NCBI GenBank assembly: GCA_965115825.1
Contig: OZ220464.1
Coordinates: 930,001 to 994,000, forward strand
Direction: 5' to 3'
Length of the DNA stretch: 64,000 nt
Source: Bin87 sp965115825
GTDB lineage: Bacteria > Chloroflexota > Dehalococcoidia > Lucifugimonadales > UBA3495
A program made the position numbers and the translations under genes. Positions 25,309-33,841 of this stretch are shown piece after piece; within the stretch, counting starts at the first letter, position 1, and each line of letters begins with the position of its first letter. Below the pieces are notes generated by a model. The model made no database searches and was not told the origin of the DNA. It saw nothing but the letters and a program-made list of their open reading frames with translations.

Positions 25309-26613
25309 TCACTGCTCCGCCGCCAGAGCCGCGTTCTCCGCCGCGTTGGCCTCATAGTCGGTATTCGGACTCGACGTCTCCGCGATGGCCTCAGCCAACG
25401 CGCTCCGGTGAACCTCTCCCACCAGCGTGTTGACCTCGTCAATTACCGGAATCGGAAAATCGCTGCTCATCGCCATGGGTATCAGTTCGTCAAAAGTCGT
25501 CCCCGGATTTACCGCCCCGTATTCCCGGTCAACATACTCCCACGCTTCATCCAGCCGACGCACCCCGGCGCGCAACGCGCGTTGCGCATCCGTGATGCTC
25601 AGCATCCCGATGTAATGCTCCCGCATATCCACCACCCACGCCGCATCCCCGTCGCCGTTCCCGATAGTATGCAAAGCCGCCCGCGGCCCCTGATGCCCCA
25701 TCACCGTAGCCTTCGGCGTAACCATAACCTTGCTCGCCGTCAGCACGCTTTCCAACCGCACATCCTGCGTAAAGTCCCCCACATATTCATCCTCCGGACG
25801 CAGCACGATGTCCTCCGGCGACCCAATCTGCGCCACCTGCCCGTCGTGCATAATGGCAATTCGGTCGCCCAGTTTCAGCGCCTCGTTGAGGTCATGCGTG
25901 ATGAACACGATTGTCTTATGCAGGTCCGTTTGCAGCCGCAGCAGTTCATCCTGCATCTGCCGCCGAATCAATGGATCCAACCCGCTGAACGGCTCATCCA
26001 TCAGTAGAATGTCCGTATCCACCGCCAGCGCCCGCGCCAGCCCCACCCGCTGCTGCATCCCGCCCGACAGTTGCCTAGGGTAAGCATCCTCCCATCCACC
26101 CAACCCCACCAGTTCCAACACCTCCCGAACCCGCGCGTTCCGTTCCCCTTTCCCCATTCCCTGCACTTCCAGGCCCCAGCCGGCGTTTTCCAGCACGCTG
26201 CGATGCGGTTGCAATCCATAGTGCTGGAACACCATCGCAATCTTGTCGCGCCGAAACTCCATCAATTCCTTGTCCGACATCCCGGTCACGTCTTCCCCGT
26301 CAATCACGATTTTCCCCGCAGTCGGTTCAATCAAACGTATCAGGCACCGCACCATCGTCGACTTCCCGCTGCCCGATAGTCCCATTATCACGAAAGTCTC
26401 CCCCCGATTCACGCTGAAGGAAACGTCCTGCAACCCCACCACGTTGCCGAACTCACTCTGAAAAAACGACTTGTCGCGCCCCTCGTACTGCGGCTCCAAA
26501 ACCCGCTTCGGATTCTTGCCGAAGACCTTCCACACCGAGCTGACCTCTATGAACGGCCCGCCGCTGTCCTGCGCAGCCTCACGCCTAGCGGTTGTTTCCT
26601 CAACAGCAGCCAT
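25309..26613 (-). CDS. Glycine-betaine-type ABC ATPase with CBS domains (ProV/OpuAA-like)
   Basis: A 434-residue ATPase. Walker A is GLSGSGKST, the signature LSGGMQQR, Walker B ILLMDEPFSGLD, and the switch His sits in FITHD. The insertion before Walker A (the GRDKSFF region) and the C-terminal tandem CBS-like domains (about 270-405) are hallmarks of ProV/OpuAA, where CBS domains sense ionic strength or nucleotides. A Thr/Ala/Glu-rich tail follows. ATG 26613 is supported by GAGGAG six bases upstream. It leads a minus-strand operon: ATPase, permease, coil protein, binding protein, second binding protein. Confidence 0.93.
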   Translation of the reverse strand: MAAVEETTARREAAQDSGGPFIEVSSVWKVFGKNPKRVLEPQYEGRDKSFFQSEFGNVVGLQDVSFSVNRGETFVIMGLSGSGKSTMVRCLIRLIEPTAGKIVIDGEDVTGMSDKELMEFRRDKIAMVFQHYGLQPHRSVLENAGWGLEVQGMGKGERNARVREVLELVGLGGWEDAYPRQLSGGMQQRVGLARALAVDTDILLMDEPFSGLDPLIRRQMQDELLRLQTDLHKTIVFITHDLNEALKLGDRIAIMHDGQVAQIGSPEDIVLRPEDEYVGDFTQDVRLESVLTASKVMVTPKATVMGHQGPRAALHTIGNGDGDAAWVVDMREHYIGMLSITDAQRALRAGVRRLDEAWEYVDREYGAVNPGTTFDELIPMAMSSDFPIPVIDEVNTLVGEVHRSALAEAIAETSSPNTDYEANAAENAALAAEQ

Positions 26614-26730
26614 GGTTAACTCCTCAAGCAGCAGGCGACGGAAGCCGGCCGGCGCGTCAAGCCCCATCTAGCCAGCCGGCCCGCCCGGAACGGCAGCCGG
26701 CCGGCGATCAAATTCCATTACCCTGACCCT

Positions 26731-26759
26731 ACCGTAGGCCGGCCCGCCTCGTTTGTCAA
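26731..26759 (-). promoter_or_regulatory. Promoter of the glycine-betaine-type transport operon
   Basis: On the minus strand, TTGACA (26759-26754), a 17-base spacer and TACGGT (26736-26731). The -35 box is perfect and the spacing ideal. It would give a 5' leader of about 110 bases before the ATPase start. The dispersed GGATT repeat at 26841 lies about 80 bases upstream of the -35 box. Confidence 0.6.
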
Positions 26760-26840
26760 CCCGCGCCACCCCCTGGCCCTCCTCCCCTCCCAAACCCGCA
26801 ACCCACATCCCCCCATCCTGGAGCCACAACCCAACCCACC

Positions 26841-26884
26841 AATCCTGTAAATCCTAAAATCCCGTAAATCCTGATTCTGACAAC
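26841..26884 (-). repeat. Dispersed GGATT repeat, copy 2
   Basis: Minus-strand reading: TTGTCAGAATCAGGATT, then GGGATTTTAGGATT and ACAGGATT. It lies six bases after the stop of the leucine-rich-repeat gene and points towards the transport-operon promoter. It is nearly identical to the copies at 29053 and 52136. Confidence 0.85.
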
Positions 26885-26890
26885 CCGCCG

Positions 26891-28870
26891 CTAGTCCGTA
26901 CAGTACTCCAGCCCCACCTCATCAAAGTCATTATACCCTGCCCTCCCCCAGGTAGCCGGTATGCACCCTCCCAACCCATCATTGCCTGCGAGGCGCCACC
27001 CATTCAAGTTCACCAGCCTCTCCAGTTCCGTCGGTATCGTGCCACTCAACCGGAGATCTTGAAGATACAGTCCTTCCAAGTTCACCAGTCTGCCCAGCTC
27101 CGCCGGTATCGGTCCGCTGAATTGGTTATCATGGGGGTGGTACCCCAGACGGCCGCCCTGATATCTATTGCCGAGTTGCAAAATCCGCAAGTTCGTGAGT
27201 TCCCCCAGCCACGTCGGGATCTCCCCCGACAGCAGGTTGTCGTTGAGACCTAACTCTTCCAACTTGCGGAGATTCCTCAGCTCCTGCGGTATCCCGCCTT
27301 CCAGCTTATTTTTAGAGATGAACAACTCTTCCAACTTGCTGAGATTCCCCAGACTCTCTGGTATCTCGCCTCCCAAATCGTTATTAAACATCGTCAATTG
27401 TCTCAAATTGCTCAGGTCCCCCAGCTCCTCCGGTATCTCGCCCCCTAAACCTGGGTTGTTGGTGATGATTAGCACTTCCAACTTGCTGAGCCTACCCAAA
27501 CTCGCCGGTAGTTCACCCCTCAGCGTAGCAATCCAGAGCCGCAACTCGATGACGCAATCGTCCGCGTCAGCTATGACGTTTTTCCAATCGTTCAATGGCC
27601 CGCCGCTCAGCCAACCCGCTCTGTTTCTTTCCCTCCAGTTCGGCCCGTCTGTGGCGTAGTAGATATCTTCCAGCACGGCCCGATCCCCGGCGCAGTCGGA
27701 GACCGGCAGCATTCCTGTCCGAGTAGGAGTAGGTGAAGCGGTAGGAGTGGCCGTCCGAGTAGGAGTAGGTGAAGCGGTAGCCGTAGCTGTCCGAGTGGGA
27801 GTAGGCGAAGCGGTAGCGGTAGCTGTCCGAGTGGGAGTAGGCGAAGCGGTAGCCGTGGCCGTCCGAGTAGGAGTAGGCGAAGCGGTAGCCGTCCCCGTAG
27901 GAGTACCTGCTGGCGTCCCCGACAGAGTCCCCGTTGGCGTCGGCGATACAGTAGCGGTAGCTGTCGGCGTACCTGCTGGCGCTCCCGCCGGAGTCACCGT
28001 CGCCGTCGGAGTAAGCGAAGCAGTAGCCGTTCCCGTCGGCGTATCTGCTGACGTCCCTGCCAGAGTCCTTGTCGCTGCCGAAGTAGGCGTTGCACTAACC
28101 GTAGGAGTAGGCGAAGCAGTAGCCGTTCCCGTCGGCGTACCTGTTGGCGCTCCTGCCGGAGTCACTGTCGCCGTCGGAGTAGGCGTAGCGCTAGCCACCA
28201 ACGATGCCACCCGTGTTGCAGTAGCAAGCAATGGCGCCGCCCTCGTCACGGTAGCCCCTAGCGTTGGCCCGTTCGTAGGCGCAGCCGTCTCCCCAACGGC
28301 CTTCACCGACGCAGAGGACGTAGGCGCAGCCACCGTCCCAACAGCCTCTCCCGGAGCGGAGGTAGGCGGAGCCGGAGCCCCCACAACCTCCATCGTAACG
28401 ACCGGCATCCGCGGTGGAGCCGGCAATGTAGGAACACCCGGCGCCGGCGGGTCAGACCCGGCCTGCGTACCCGGCGTCAGCATCGGGTCACGCCCGGCCG
28501 GAGTGCCCGGTGCCGGCGGATAAGGCAATACGGGAACGGCCGGCGTCTGCGACGCGCCAAGCCTGTCCGAAGTCTTTGGGGTCTTCGACCCGTCAGACAC
28601 CGCGACAGCCCCCGGCGTCTCCATCAGGCCAGCCGTAGCCGTCGGAACATCTGACACCGTGAGCGTAGCGGATGCCATAACCTCCCCACCCTCCTCCTCT
28701 ATCCCGCACATGAGAAACGCGGACAGCCCCGCCAACAGCAGCAAAAGCAGCCCAACCAGCACTACATTCAACCACCCGGAAACGCCCCGCAGCCGGCCCC
28801 AACCCCGGCCATCGCCCCCGCTACCGCCCCGGCCATCACGCTCATCGTATGTAATCCAATGCCGTATCAC
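26891..28870 (-). CDS. Membrane-anchored Thr/Pro-rich protein with leucine-rich repeats
   Basis: A 659-residue surface protein. A basic N-terminus precedes one membrane helix (about 33-54). Next is a ~330-residue low-complexity stalk rich in Thr, Pro, Ala and Val that ends in five 12-residue ASPTPTRTATAT units. A ~270-residue domain follows with plant-type leucine-rich repeats (L-x-x-L-x-x-L-x-[LIM]-x-x-N-x-L-x-G-x-I-P), about eight units. The repeat domain begins with a cap containing CAGDRAVLEDIYYATDGPNW and ends with a paired Cys (GGCIP...LEYCTD). It is probably displayed outside the cell for binding. The GTG start at 28870 is the longest choice and is uncertain. Confidence 0.75.
   Translation of the reverse strand: MIRHWITYDERDGRGGSGGDGRGWGRLRGVSGWLNVVLVGLLLLLLAGLSAFLMCGIEEEGGEVMASATLTVSDVPTATAGLMETPGAVAVSDGSKTPKTSDRLGASQTPAVPVLPYPPAPGTPAGRDPMLTPGTQAGSDPPAPGVPTLPAPPRMPVVTMEVVGAPAPPTSAPGEAVGTVAAPTSSASVKAVGETAAPTNGPTLGATVTRAAPLLATATRVASLVASATPTPTATVTPAGAPTGTPTGTATASPTPTVSATPTSAATRTLAGTSADTPTGTATASLTPTATVTPAGAPAGTPTATATVSPTPTGTLSGTPAGTPTGTATASPTPTRTATATASPTPTRTATATASPTPTRTATATASPTPTRTATPTASPTPTRTGMLPVSDCAGDRAVLEDIYYATDGPNWRERNRAGWLSGGPLNDWKNVIADADDCVIELRLWIATLRGELPASLGRLSKLEVLIITNNPGLGGEIPEELGDLSNLRQLTMFNNDLGGEIPESLGNLSKLEELFISKNKLEGGIPQELRNLRKLEELGLNDNLLSGEIPTWLGELTNLRILQLGNRYQGGRLGYHPHDNQFSGPIPAELGRLVNLEGLYLQDLRLSGTIPTELERLVNLNGWRLAGNDGLGGCIPATWGRAGYNDFDEVGLEYCTD
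27719..27898. repeat. 36-bp minisatellite in the surface-protein stalk, 5 units
   Basis: Five head-to-tail 36-bp units start at 27719, 27755, 27791, 27827 and 27863, each beginning CCGAGT(A/G)GGAGTAGG. They encode 12-residue Thr/Pro units. Further degenerate units continue to about 28200. Copy-number change would keep the frame and alter stalk length. Confidence 0.9.
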
Positions 28871-29046
28871 GAAGCAACGCCCTAGCCTTGCCGACCTCCG
28901 AGCCCAGTCGCCGCGATTTTATCACACCCAACGCCCCACACAGCCGCCACCCATCGCCAACCCCAACAACATAAGCGTCAACACCCAACCCCCCTACACA
29001 ACTGCCCCGCCAAAACCCACAACCCCCACCCCAACGCCGCACACCA

Positions 29047-29558
29047 CAACCCCCATCCTGTAAATCCCAAAATCCCGTAAATCCTGATTCTGACAAAAAC
29101 CCCATTTGCAAAACCGTACCACCGTGCTACAATATCCCCGTCAGGCTCATCCAACGGCCCCGCGCGAACCGTCGGATAACCGTCCCTGGCCAGGACACCG
29201 CCCGACACCACAACTGAATAGGAGTCTCACGGGGTTCAGGACATCACGGTCTTATCCGCCGCATCCGTACTGTGCGGCATGTCGGATCCATTGCACCACT
29301 GTGGTGCGCCGGAGGTCGGTCACATTACCCGGCTGGCGCACCCAGCACGGCGGGAGTCACCACCGCTGCGCGAGGACGGGCACTGCCCAAGCAGCCGTTA
29401 GCACGCGCAAGACTAGGACGTAAATAGCAAGCCACGCTCTCAGGCCGTAGCGCCGACATTCTGAACCCCCAGGAACCCAACCCAGAATCCACCGACCGAC
29501 CAAAAGGAGAGAAACAACCAACATGAACAACACCGCCAAACCCACCACCCGCGCCCCC
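29047..29558 (-). repeat. Long inverted repeat, left copy (~512 bp, includes dispersed repeat copy 3)
   Basis: This segment is closely similar, in inverted orientation, to 51656-52188. Its left end is a full dispersed GGATT repeat (29053-29096). The middle holds a 7-bp perfect palindrome GCACCAC-T-GTGGTGC (29293-29307). The right end carries AAGGAG (29504-29509) and an ATG at 29523. A 63-codon frame on the minus strand (29357-29548) is also shared with the other copy but may be incidental. The right end faces the Lin0512/TRAP genes. No transposase gene is present. The 28871-29046 gap next to it is GT/CA-rich with no gene. Confidence 0.85.
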
Positions 29559-29635
29559 CCGCTTGACTTGCCGCTGCCTCTGCCGTTAAATGGGGCGGCT
29601 GCTCCAAATTACCTAGCTATTCAGGAGGTTACCAG

Positions 29636-29980
29636 ATGGCTCTCGTGCGCTGCGTTACCGAAATGGGCATGGGCGTGGACGTCCACGGCCTGGACTACAC
29701 ACTGGCCGCCAAACGGGCCGTTTTCGACGCAATTCACCACAGCAGCTTGGGCTTCGCCCGACTGGTCGGCGCAACCGCCGATGATATGGTGGTCAACGTC
29801 ACTATCGGCGCGCCCCAACCCGACAAAGTGAACGCCGACGAAGTGGCCGACTCCCTCCCCCACGGCCGCGCCAACGTCGACGTGGTCGTGGGCGGCCTCC
29901 AGCTCCTCAACGACGACGGTAGCGACGGCACCCTCATCGCCAACGCCATCATCACCGTCAGCATCGAAGACGGCAAGTAG
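29636..29980 (+). CDS. Lin0512 family protein
   Basis: A 114-residue protein of the conserved Lin0512 family. The characteristic start MALVRCVTEMGMGVDVHG is followed by D-Y-T-x-A-A-x-R-A-V-x-D-A-I-H-H-S-S and a ring-like TIGAPQPDKVN segment. The function of the family is unknown. Its ATG follows AGGAGG by eight bases, and it sits 50 bases before a TRAP permease. The repeated 0.5-kb element ends about 80 bases upstream and could supply its leader or promoter. Confidence 0.85.
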   Translation: MALVRCVTEMGMGVDVHGLDYTLAAKRAVFDAIHHSSLGFARLVGATADDMVVNVTIGAPQPDKVNADEVADSLPHGRANVDVVVGGLQLLNDDGSDGTLIANAIITVSIEDGK

Positions 29981-30029
29981 TTGATGCCCGCAAGCCAATG
30001 AACCGCATGGCCCCACCCGCGGCTGCGCC

Positions 30030-31532
30030 ATGTTGATTGCCGTTGCATTCGCCCTCATGGGGGCGATGTTCCTCGCCGGCATGTATGTCGCCGGCTCTTT
30101 GGGCTCCCTCGCCCTTATTCTCCTCCAGACCTTCTCAGACAACCCCGTCTGGAACATCATGGGTAACCGGGCCTGGGAAACCAACACCAACGTCAACCTG
30201 GTCGCCATCCCCTTGTTCATCCTGATGGGCGAAATCGTCCTCCGGGGCGGTTTCGCCGACCTTATGTACCGCGCCCTCTCCCGCTGGGTCGACTTTATCC
30301 CCGGCGGCCTGATGCACACCAACATCGCCAGCTGCGCCGTATTCGCCGCCTGCGCCGGTTCCAGCATCGCCACCGCCGCCACCGTCAGCCGCGTCGCCCT
30401 GCCCTCCTTCCGCGCTCAGGGCTATCAGGAACGACTCGTCGTAGGCTCGCTGGCCGCCGGCGGCACCCTCGGCATCCTGATCCCCCCCAGCATCCTGCTG
30501 GTCCTCTACGGCCTTACCGTAGGCGAATCCATCGGCCGGCTCTTTCTGGCCGGATTCATCCCCGGCATCCTCCTCGCCGGCGTCTTCATGCTCATGATTG
30601 GCCTCGCCTCAGTAATCTGGCCGGCCATCGCCCCCCGGCAGCCGCAGGCCCGCTTCTGGAGCTGGGAGGGCTGGATTGAGCGCCTCCTATTCACCGTCCT
30701 GATGGTCCCGGTGCTGGCCCTCATCTTCATCGTCCTGGGCAGCATCTACTTCGGCTGGGCCACTCCCTCCGAGGCTGCCGGCTTCGGCGTCAGCGGCGCT
30801 CTGGCCCTTGCCATAATCTACAACTTCGTGCGATTGTTCGCCGGCAACATCGCCGGCGCCCTGCTCCATCCCTCCATCGGCAGCCGGCTCTCCCCGGAAA
30901 TACGCTATACGCTGGAAGGTTGGCAGGAAGATCACCGCTTCAGCCGCGCCCATCTCCGCAACTACTGCCGATTCATCAGGACTATGACCCTGGAAGCCTG
31001 TTTATCCGCCTGCCGTTCTTCCGCCATGATACTGTTCATCCTGATGGCCGCTTTCACCTTGCAGTTCGCCTTCGCCTACCTCCGCATCTCCGTGACCATG
31101 GCCGAGTGGGTCGCCGGCTTCAACCTCACCACCGTCCAGCTCGTCCTCTTCCTGGTGGTCTTCTACCTTCTCCTGGGCACCTTTATGGAAGCCTACTCAA
31201 TGATGCTCACCACCTTGCCCATCATCTCCCCTTTACTCCGCGCCGCCGACGTCGATTTGCTCTGGTTCGGCATCATCATGATTATCCTCCTGGAGGCTGC
31301 CCAAATCAGCCCGCCCCAAGGCCTCAGCCTCTATGTCCTGCAAGGCGCCCGCCACGATGTCGCCCGCCAGGAGATCTCCGACACCGGCCAAGCCGTGGCA
31401 ACCGGCACCATCAACGACGTGTACATCGGCGTACTGCCCTTTATGGCCTGCATGGCCATCGTAATCGGGCTGATAATCGCCTTTCCCGACCTTGCCCTCT
31501 GGCTCCCCGACCGGATAAAAGGCCCCCGCTAG
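30030..31532 (+). CDS. TRAP transporter large permease (DctM-like)
   Basis: A 500-residue membrane protein with the DctM layout: many hydrophobic helices and the conserved GILIPPSILLVLYG, NLVAIPLFILMGEI and ISPPQGLSLYVL segments. It uses an ion gradient to import an organic acid captured by a DctP binding protein. It is longer than the usual ~430 residues because a hydrophilic insert lies in the middle (about residues 280-325, HPSIGSRLSPEI region). No dctP or dctQ gene lies next to it in the window, so the small permease and binding protein must be encoded elsewhere or replaced. Confidence 0.92.
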   Translation: MLIAVAFALMGAMFLAGMYVAGSLGSLALILLQTFSDNPVWNIMGNRAWETNTNVNLVAIPLFILMGEIVLRGGFADLMYRALSRWVDFIPGGLMHTNIASCAVFAACAGSSIATAATVSRVALPSFRAQGYQERLVVGSLAAGGTLGILIPPSILLVLYGLTVGESIGRLFLAGFIPGILLAGVFMLMIGLASVIWPAIAPRQPQARFWSWEGWIERLLFTVLMVPVLALIFIVLGSIYFGWATPSEAAGFGVSGALALAIIYNFVRLFAGNIAGALLHPSIGSRLSPEIRYTLEGWQEDHRFSRAHLRNYCRFIRTMTLEACLSACRSSAMILFILMAAFTLQFAFAYLRISVTMAEWVAGFNLTTVQLVLFLVVFYLLLGTFMEAYSMMLTTLPIISPLLRAADVDLLWFGIIMIILLEAAQISPPQGLSLYVLQGARHDVARQEISDTGQAVATGTINDVYIGVLPFMACMAIVIGLIIAFPDLALWLPDRIKGPR

Positions 31533-31858
31533 GTATTCGCAACACCGAACAGCCAACCGCTCCCCTACCTTCATCGGCGCCGGTCCTGTCGCCTTATCCG
31601 CCGCCCGGTTGAACCGGCGCGTTGCCTTCGTTAATTCCGCAGACATCGCTGTTCGACCGTTGTCTGGCGCCGGTTGCCCGCCTGCGGTCCATCGCAGCAG
31701 AGCGCGGCTATGCCACAGACAACGCGGCGCACAGGGACGCGAGCTGGCCCATCACTGCCGGCCGGCAGCCTCAACTAACGTGGAAAACGTATCCAGCCCG
31801 GCAGACCCGGAGCACTGCCAAACGGAACCGGCCCCTTCTCGACAAGGCAGCGGACGGG
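31533..31858. other. Intergenic stretch, convergent, no gene recognised
   Basis: About 325 bases between the TRAP permease and the Mrr-type nuclease, whose genes converge. No terminator with a T-run, RNA or convincing reading frame is seen. An open frame on the plus strand has coding-like composition but no start or domain. Confidence 0.35.
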
Positions 31859-32872
31859 CTAATCTGTCAGCCGCAGAACTCGCACCTCTTCCAAAGGTAT
31901 CTCCGCGCGAATATCCTGCGGGAGGGAATCGTAATTGTCCAGCAGGCGTTGGGCCAGATCCTCCGCGTTCCACAACCGTATGGCAAAAAACTGCTGCTCA
32001 TTACGGTCGTGAACCGGCTTTGTGAACCCACCCAAACTAACCAACAGCCCATGCTGGGCGCCAAAGGTATTTATGCTGCCCCGCAAGCGGTCGTATTCGG
32101 CCAAGTCAACCGGGCCCATGCGGCCTTTCACCTGTACGCACAAGTGCGGCTCCCCGAAGCCCATATCGCCCTTGCCGGCCAGAAGGTCTATGCCGCCGTC
32201 AGCCCCTTCACGAGTCTGCAATACCACGTAACCGGACGCTCTCAGGATGCTGGCTACCAGATACTCCAGCCGCGTCCCTGCGAACCGTCGCCGAAGCCGC
32301 TTCACGATGTGATACCTGATTTCCGCCTCAAAGTCTGTCCCTTCTTCGCCCTCATCGACGCCGACGCTGCCGCCGTACGGGATGGTTCCCGTCTCTCTGG
32401 CGGGCGCAGTTTCCACTTTCAGATACACGTTGACAATTTGCTTGATGCGCGCTTCAGCATTAGACGCCGACGGTTGGGACAGGGTGAGCATTGCGCCAAA
32501 CGAGTTCAGCAAATCTCGGTCAAAATTGGTCCGTGGTATGTCCACGGCCAGCCATTCCACACGACGAGTATGCAGCGTTTCGTCCTCGGCCGCGTCCGGT
32601 TGATAAACATACGGCCCGCTAATCCGGCCAACGGCCACCTCTCTGGCCAGCTTCCGGGGCAATACCACCGTATCGCCAATCTTGACATCCTGGTAGAACC
32701 GCCACAGCTGGTCAGCGCCGGTCTGATTTTCAACGTGGCTGCGCAGGGCATCCCGGTCTATAAACTCGGCGACGCTCTGCTCAAATCCGTAGTCCAACCC
32801 TACGATACCCTCATCAAGAAAATCAGCCTCGTACTCACCCCAGCTGCCGCCTTTTATTGTCCACACGCTCAT
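31859..32872 (-). CDS. Mrr-like restriction endonuclease with N-terminal PUA/EVE-like domain
   Basis: A 337-residue protein. The C-terminal Mrr-type PD-(D/E)xK core shows Glu203 in RLEYLVASIL, GYVVLQT, Asp229 in GGIDLLAG and QVK at 247-249. The N-terminal ~125 residues (VWTIKGGSWG, a W-x-F-Y segment, GDTVVLPRK, AVGRISGPY) resemble a PUA/EVE-like modified-base reader. This pairing is typical of type IV enzymes that cut DNA carrying modified bases. ATG 32872 is preferred to a TTG at 32905 because GGAGG lies eight bases upstream. There is no adjacent partner ATPase. Confidence 0.8.
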   Translation of the reverse strand: MSVWTIKGGSWGEYEADFLDEGIVGLDYGFEQSVAEFIDRDALRSHVENQTGADQLWRFYQDVKIGDTVVLPRKLAREVAVGRISGPYVYQPDAAEDETLHTRRVEWLAVDIPRTNFDRDLLNSFGAMLTLSQPSASNAEARIKQIVNVYLKVETAPARETGTIPYGGSVGVDEGEEGTDFEAEIRYHIVKRLRRRFAGTRLEYLVASILRASGYVVLQTREGADGGIDLLAGKGDMGFGEPHLCVQVKGRMGPVDLAEYDRLRGSINTFGAQHGLLVSLGGFTKPVHDRNEQQFFAIRLWNAEDLAQRLLDNYDSLPQDIRAEIPLEEVRVLRLTD

Positions 32873-32948
32873 CGCTTTACCCTCCGTTCGCCGGTTAGCT
32901 TCCAATTAGCGCACACCTACGGTCGCAGCAAGAAAGCGCCTAGTGTCA

Positions 32949-33113
32949 TCACGTCTGCCGCTGCTTTGACTTCACTACGGCGCCGGTACAGGGCAACTTC
33001 TTGGAGCCACAGATTGGGCAAATCGCTTGGATGTCTGGCCGGCCGTTCTTCATCGTGACGCCATGCACATCCCGCGAGCCGGTCTTCGCCTTGCACTTTG
33101 CGCAGTAAATCTG
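32949..33113 (-). pseudogene. Small zinc-ribbon (DUF5679-like) protein without a normal start
   Basis: The minus frame reads YCAKCKAKTGSRDVHG, then VTMKNGRPDIQAICPICGSK and a short basic tail ending at 32949. Two CxxC pairs flank the VTMKNGRP signature, as in small DUF5679-type zinc ribbons. Above it the frame stays open to a stop at 33180 but contains no ATG, GTG, TTG or CTG in the right place. It is therefore either a decayed gene, a gene with a rare start such as ATT at 33110, or an assembly error. It resembles the Cys-less protein at 33491-33691. Confidence 0.55.
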
Positions 33114-33234
33114 CGCCCGAGTGGGCGCGGTCCCTATGTCCTCCGTAGGCTTGTTGCCGATACGCCGGATTCCAAAGCGCTACGGCTGCGCGCAATACGA
33201 TGCTGCCCGGTCCTTCGCCAGCTCGGCTAACCTA

Positions 33235-33411
33235 CCCACTCTGGTACGCCTTCACCGGCTCGGAAGCTGCCCACATGAGCTATACCGAGGAACAGGCGCG
33301 GCAGCGTTCGGCGACAAGGTACGGATCTCAACGCCGCCCATGGCGTCCATCTACCGCGCCGTAACCGACGCCGCCAGGGGATTTATCAAGACGGGGCACC
33401 GCGACAACTGA
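33235..33411 (+). other. Possible degenerate coding fragment
   Basis: Two short plus-strand stretches look protein-like but lie in different frames: WYAFTGSEAAHMSYTEEQ near 33241-33296 and FGDKVRISTPPMASIYRAV near 33310-33366, the latter running to a stop at 33409-33411. They could be the two sides of a frameshifted gene end. The family is not recognised, and the call rests on composition only. Confidence 0.2.
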
Positions 33412-33490
33412 TCCGCGCCGGGCGCAACGGCGATCGGACGCCAAGCCGCCGAAGAGCTGCACGTCTGGGCCAAGTCGGCTGAGCGCCGCT

Positions 33491-33691
33491 TTATTTACCG
33501 GCCAATTTCGCTCGCACTTCCTCAACTTCGGCGTTGCCGAGGATGCGGAACACGTTGATGCTCGGGTCCTCTGCGGCTACGCCCCTGAGAGCGTGGCGGC
33601 CGTTCTTCATCGTGACCAACTCCATGGAGTCCTCCGCGATGTCAACCTTCCGCTTGAGCTTGACCGAGTAGGCTTGCAGGGGCCATTCCAT
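33491..33691 (-). CDS. Small Cys-less relative of a DUF5679 zinc ribbon
   Basis: A 66-residue protein with YSVKLKRKV, VTMKNGRHALRGV and VFRILG, matching the order YCVKCKxK / VTMKNGRPA / C-x2-CG / xFRIG of DUF5679-type ribbons. All four metal-binding Cys are replaced (Ser, Leu, Ala and others). ATG 33691 is preceded by AAGGAG at eight bases, so it is probably expressed. It may keep the fold without zinc. The nearby 32949-33113 fragment has the Cys residues but lacks a start. Confidence 0.6.
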   Translation of the reverse strand: MEWPLQAYSVKLKRKVDIAEDSMELVTMKNGRHALRGVAAEDPSINVFRILGNAEVEEVRAKLAGK

Positions 33692-33841
33692 AATTTTCAC
33701 TCCTTTAGTGAGGTGAGTATCACGCCAGCCGGAACAAGGGTTTTCTCGGAGGCATCACAGATTGGAATGCCTCCGGGAGCAGGTCGCCCCGGGAGCACTA
33801 GACAGTTTTACTCTAATCTCTGCTGATTCGTCAACCGTTCG

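Noticed and set aside
24165..25442. Longer permease start at 25442
   Set aside because: It adds 63 Arg-rich residues and overlaps the ATPase gene; ATG 25253 has a strong Shine-Dalgarno.
27719..28200. Repeat array as a possible CRISPR
   Set aside because: Units are directly adjacent, in frame and without unique spacers; there are no cas genes.
29357..29548. 63-codon frame shared with 51670-51864 in the long inverted repeat as a real small membrane protein
   Set aside because: Differences between the two copies are mostly amino-acid changing and no Shine-Dalgarno is seen, so conservation may simply follow the repeat.
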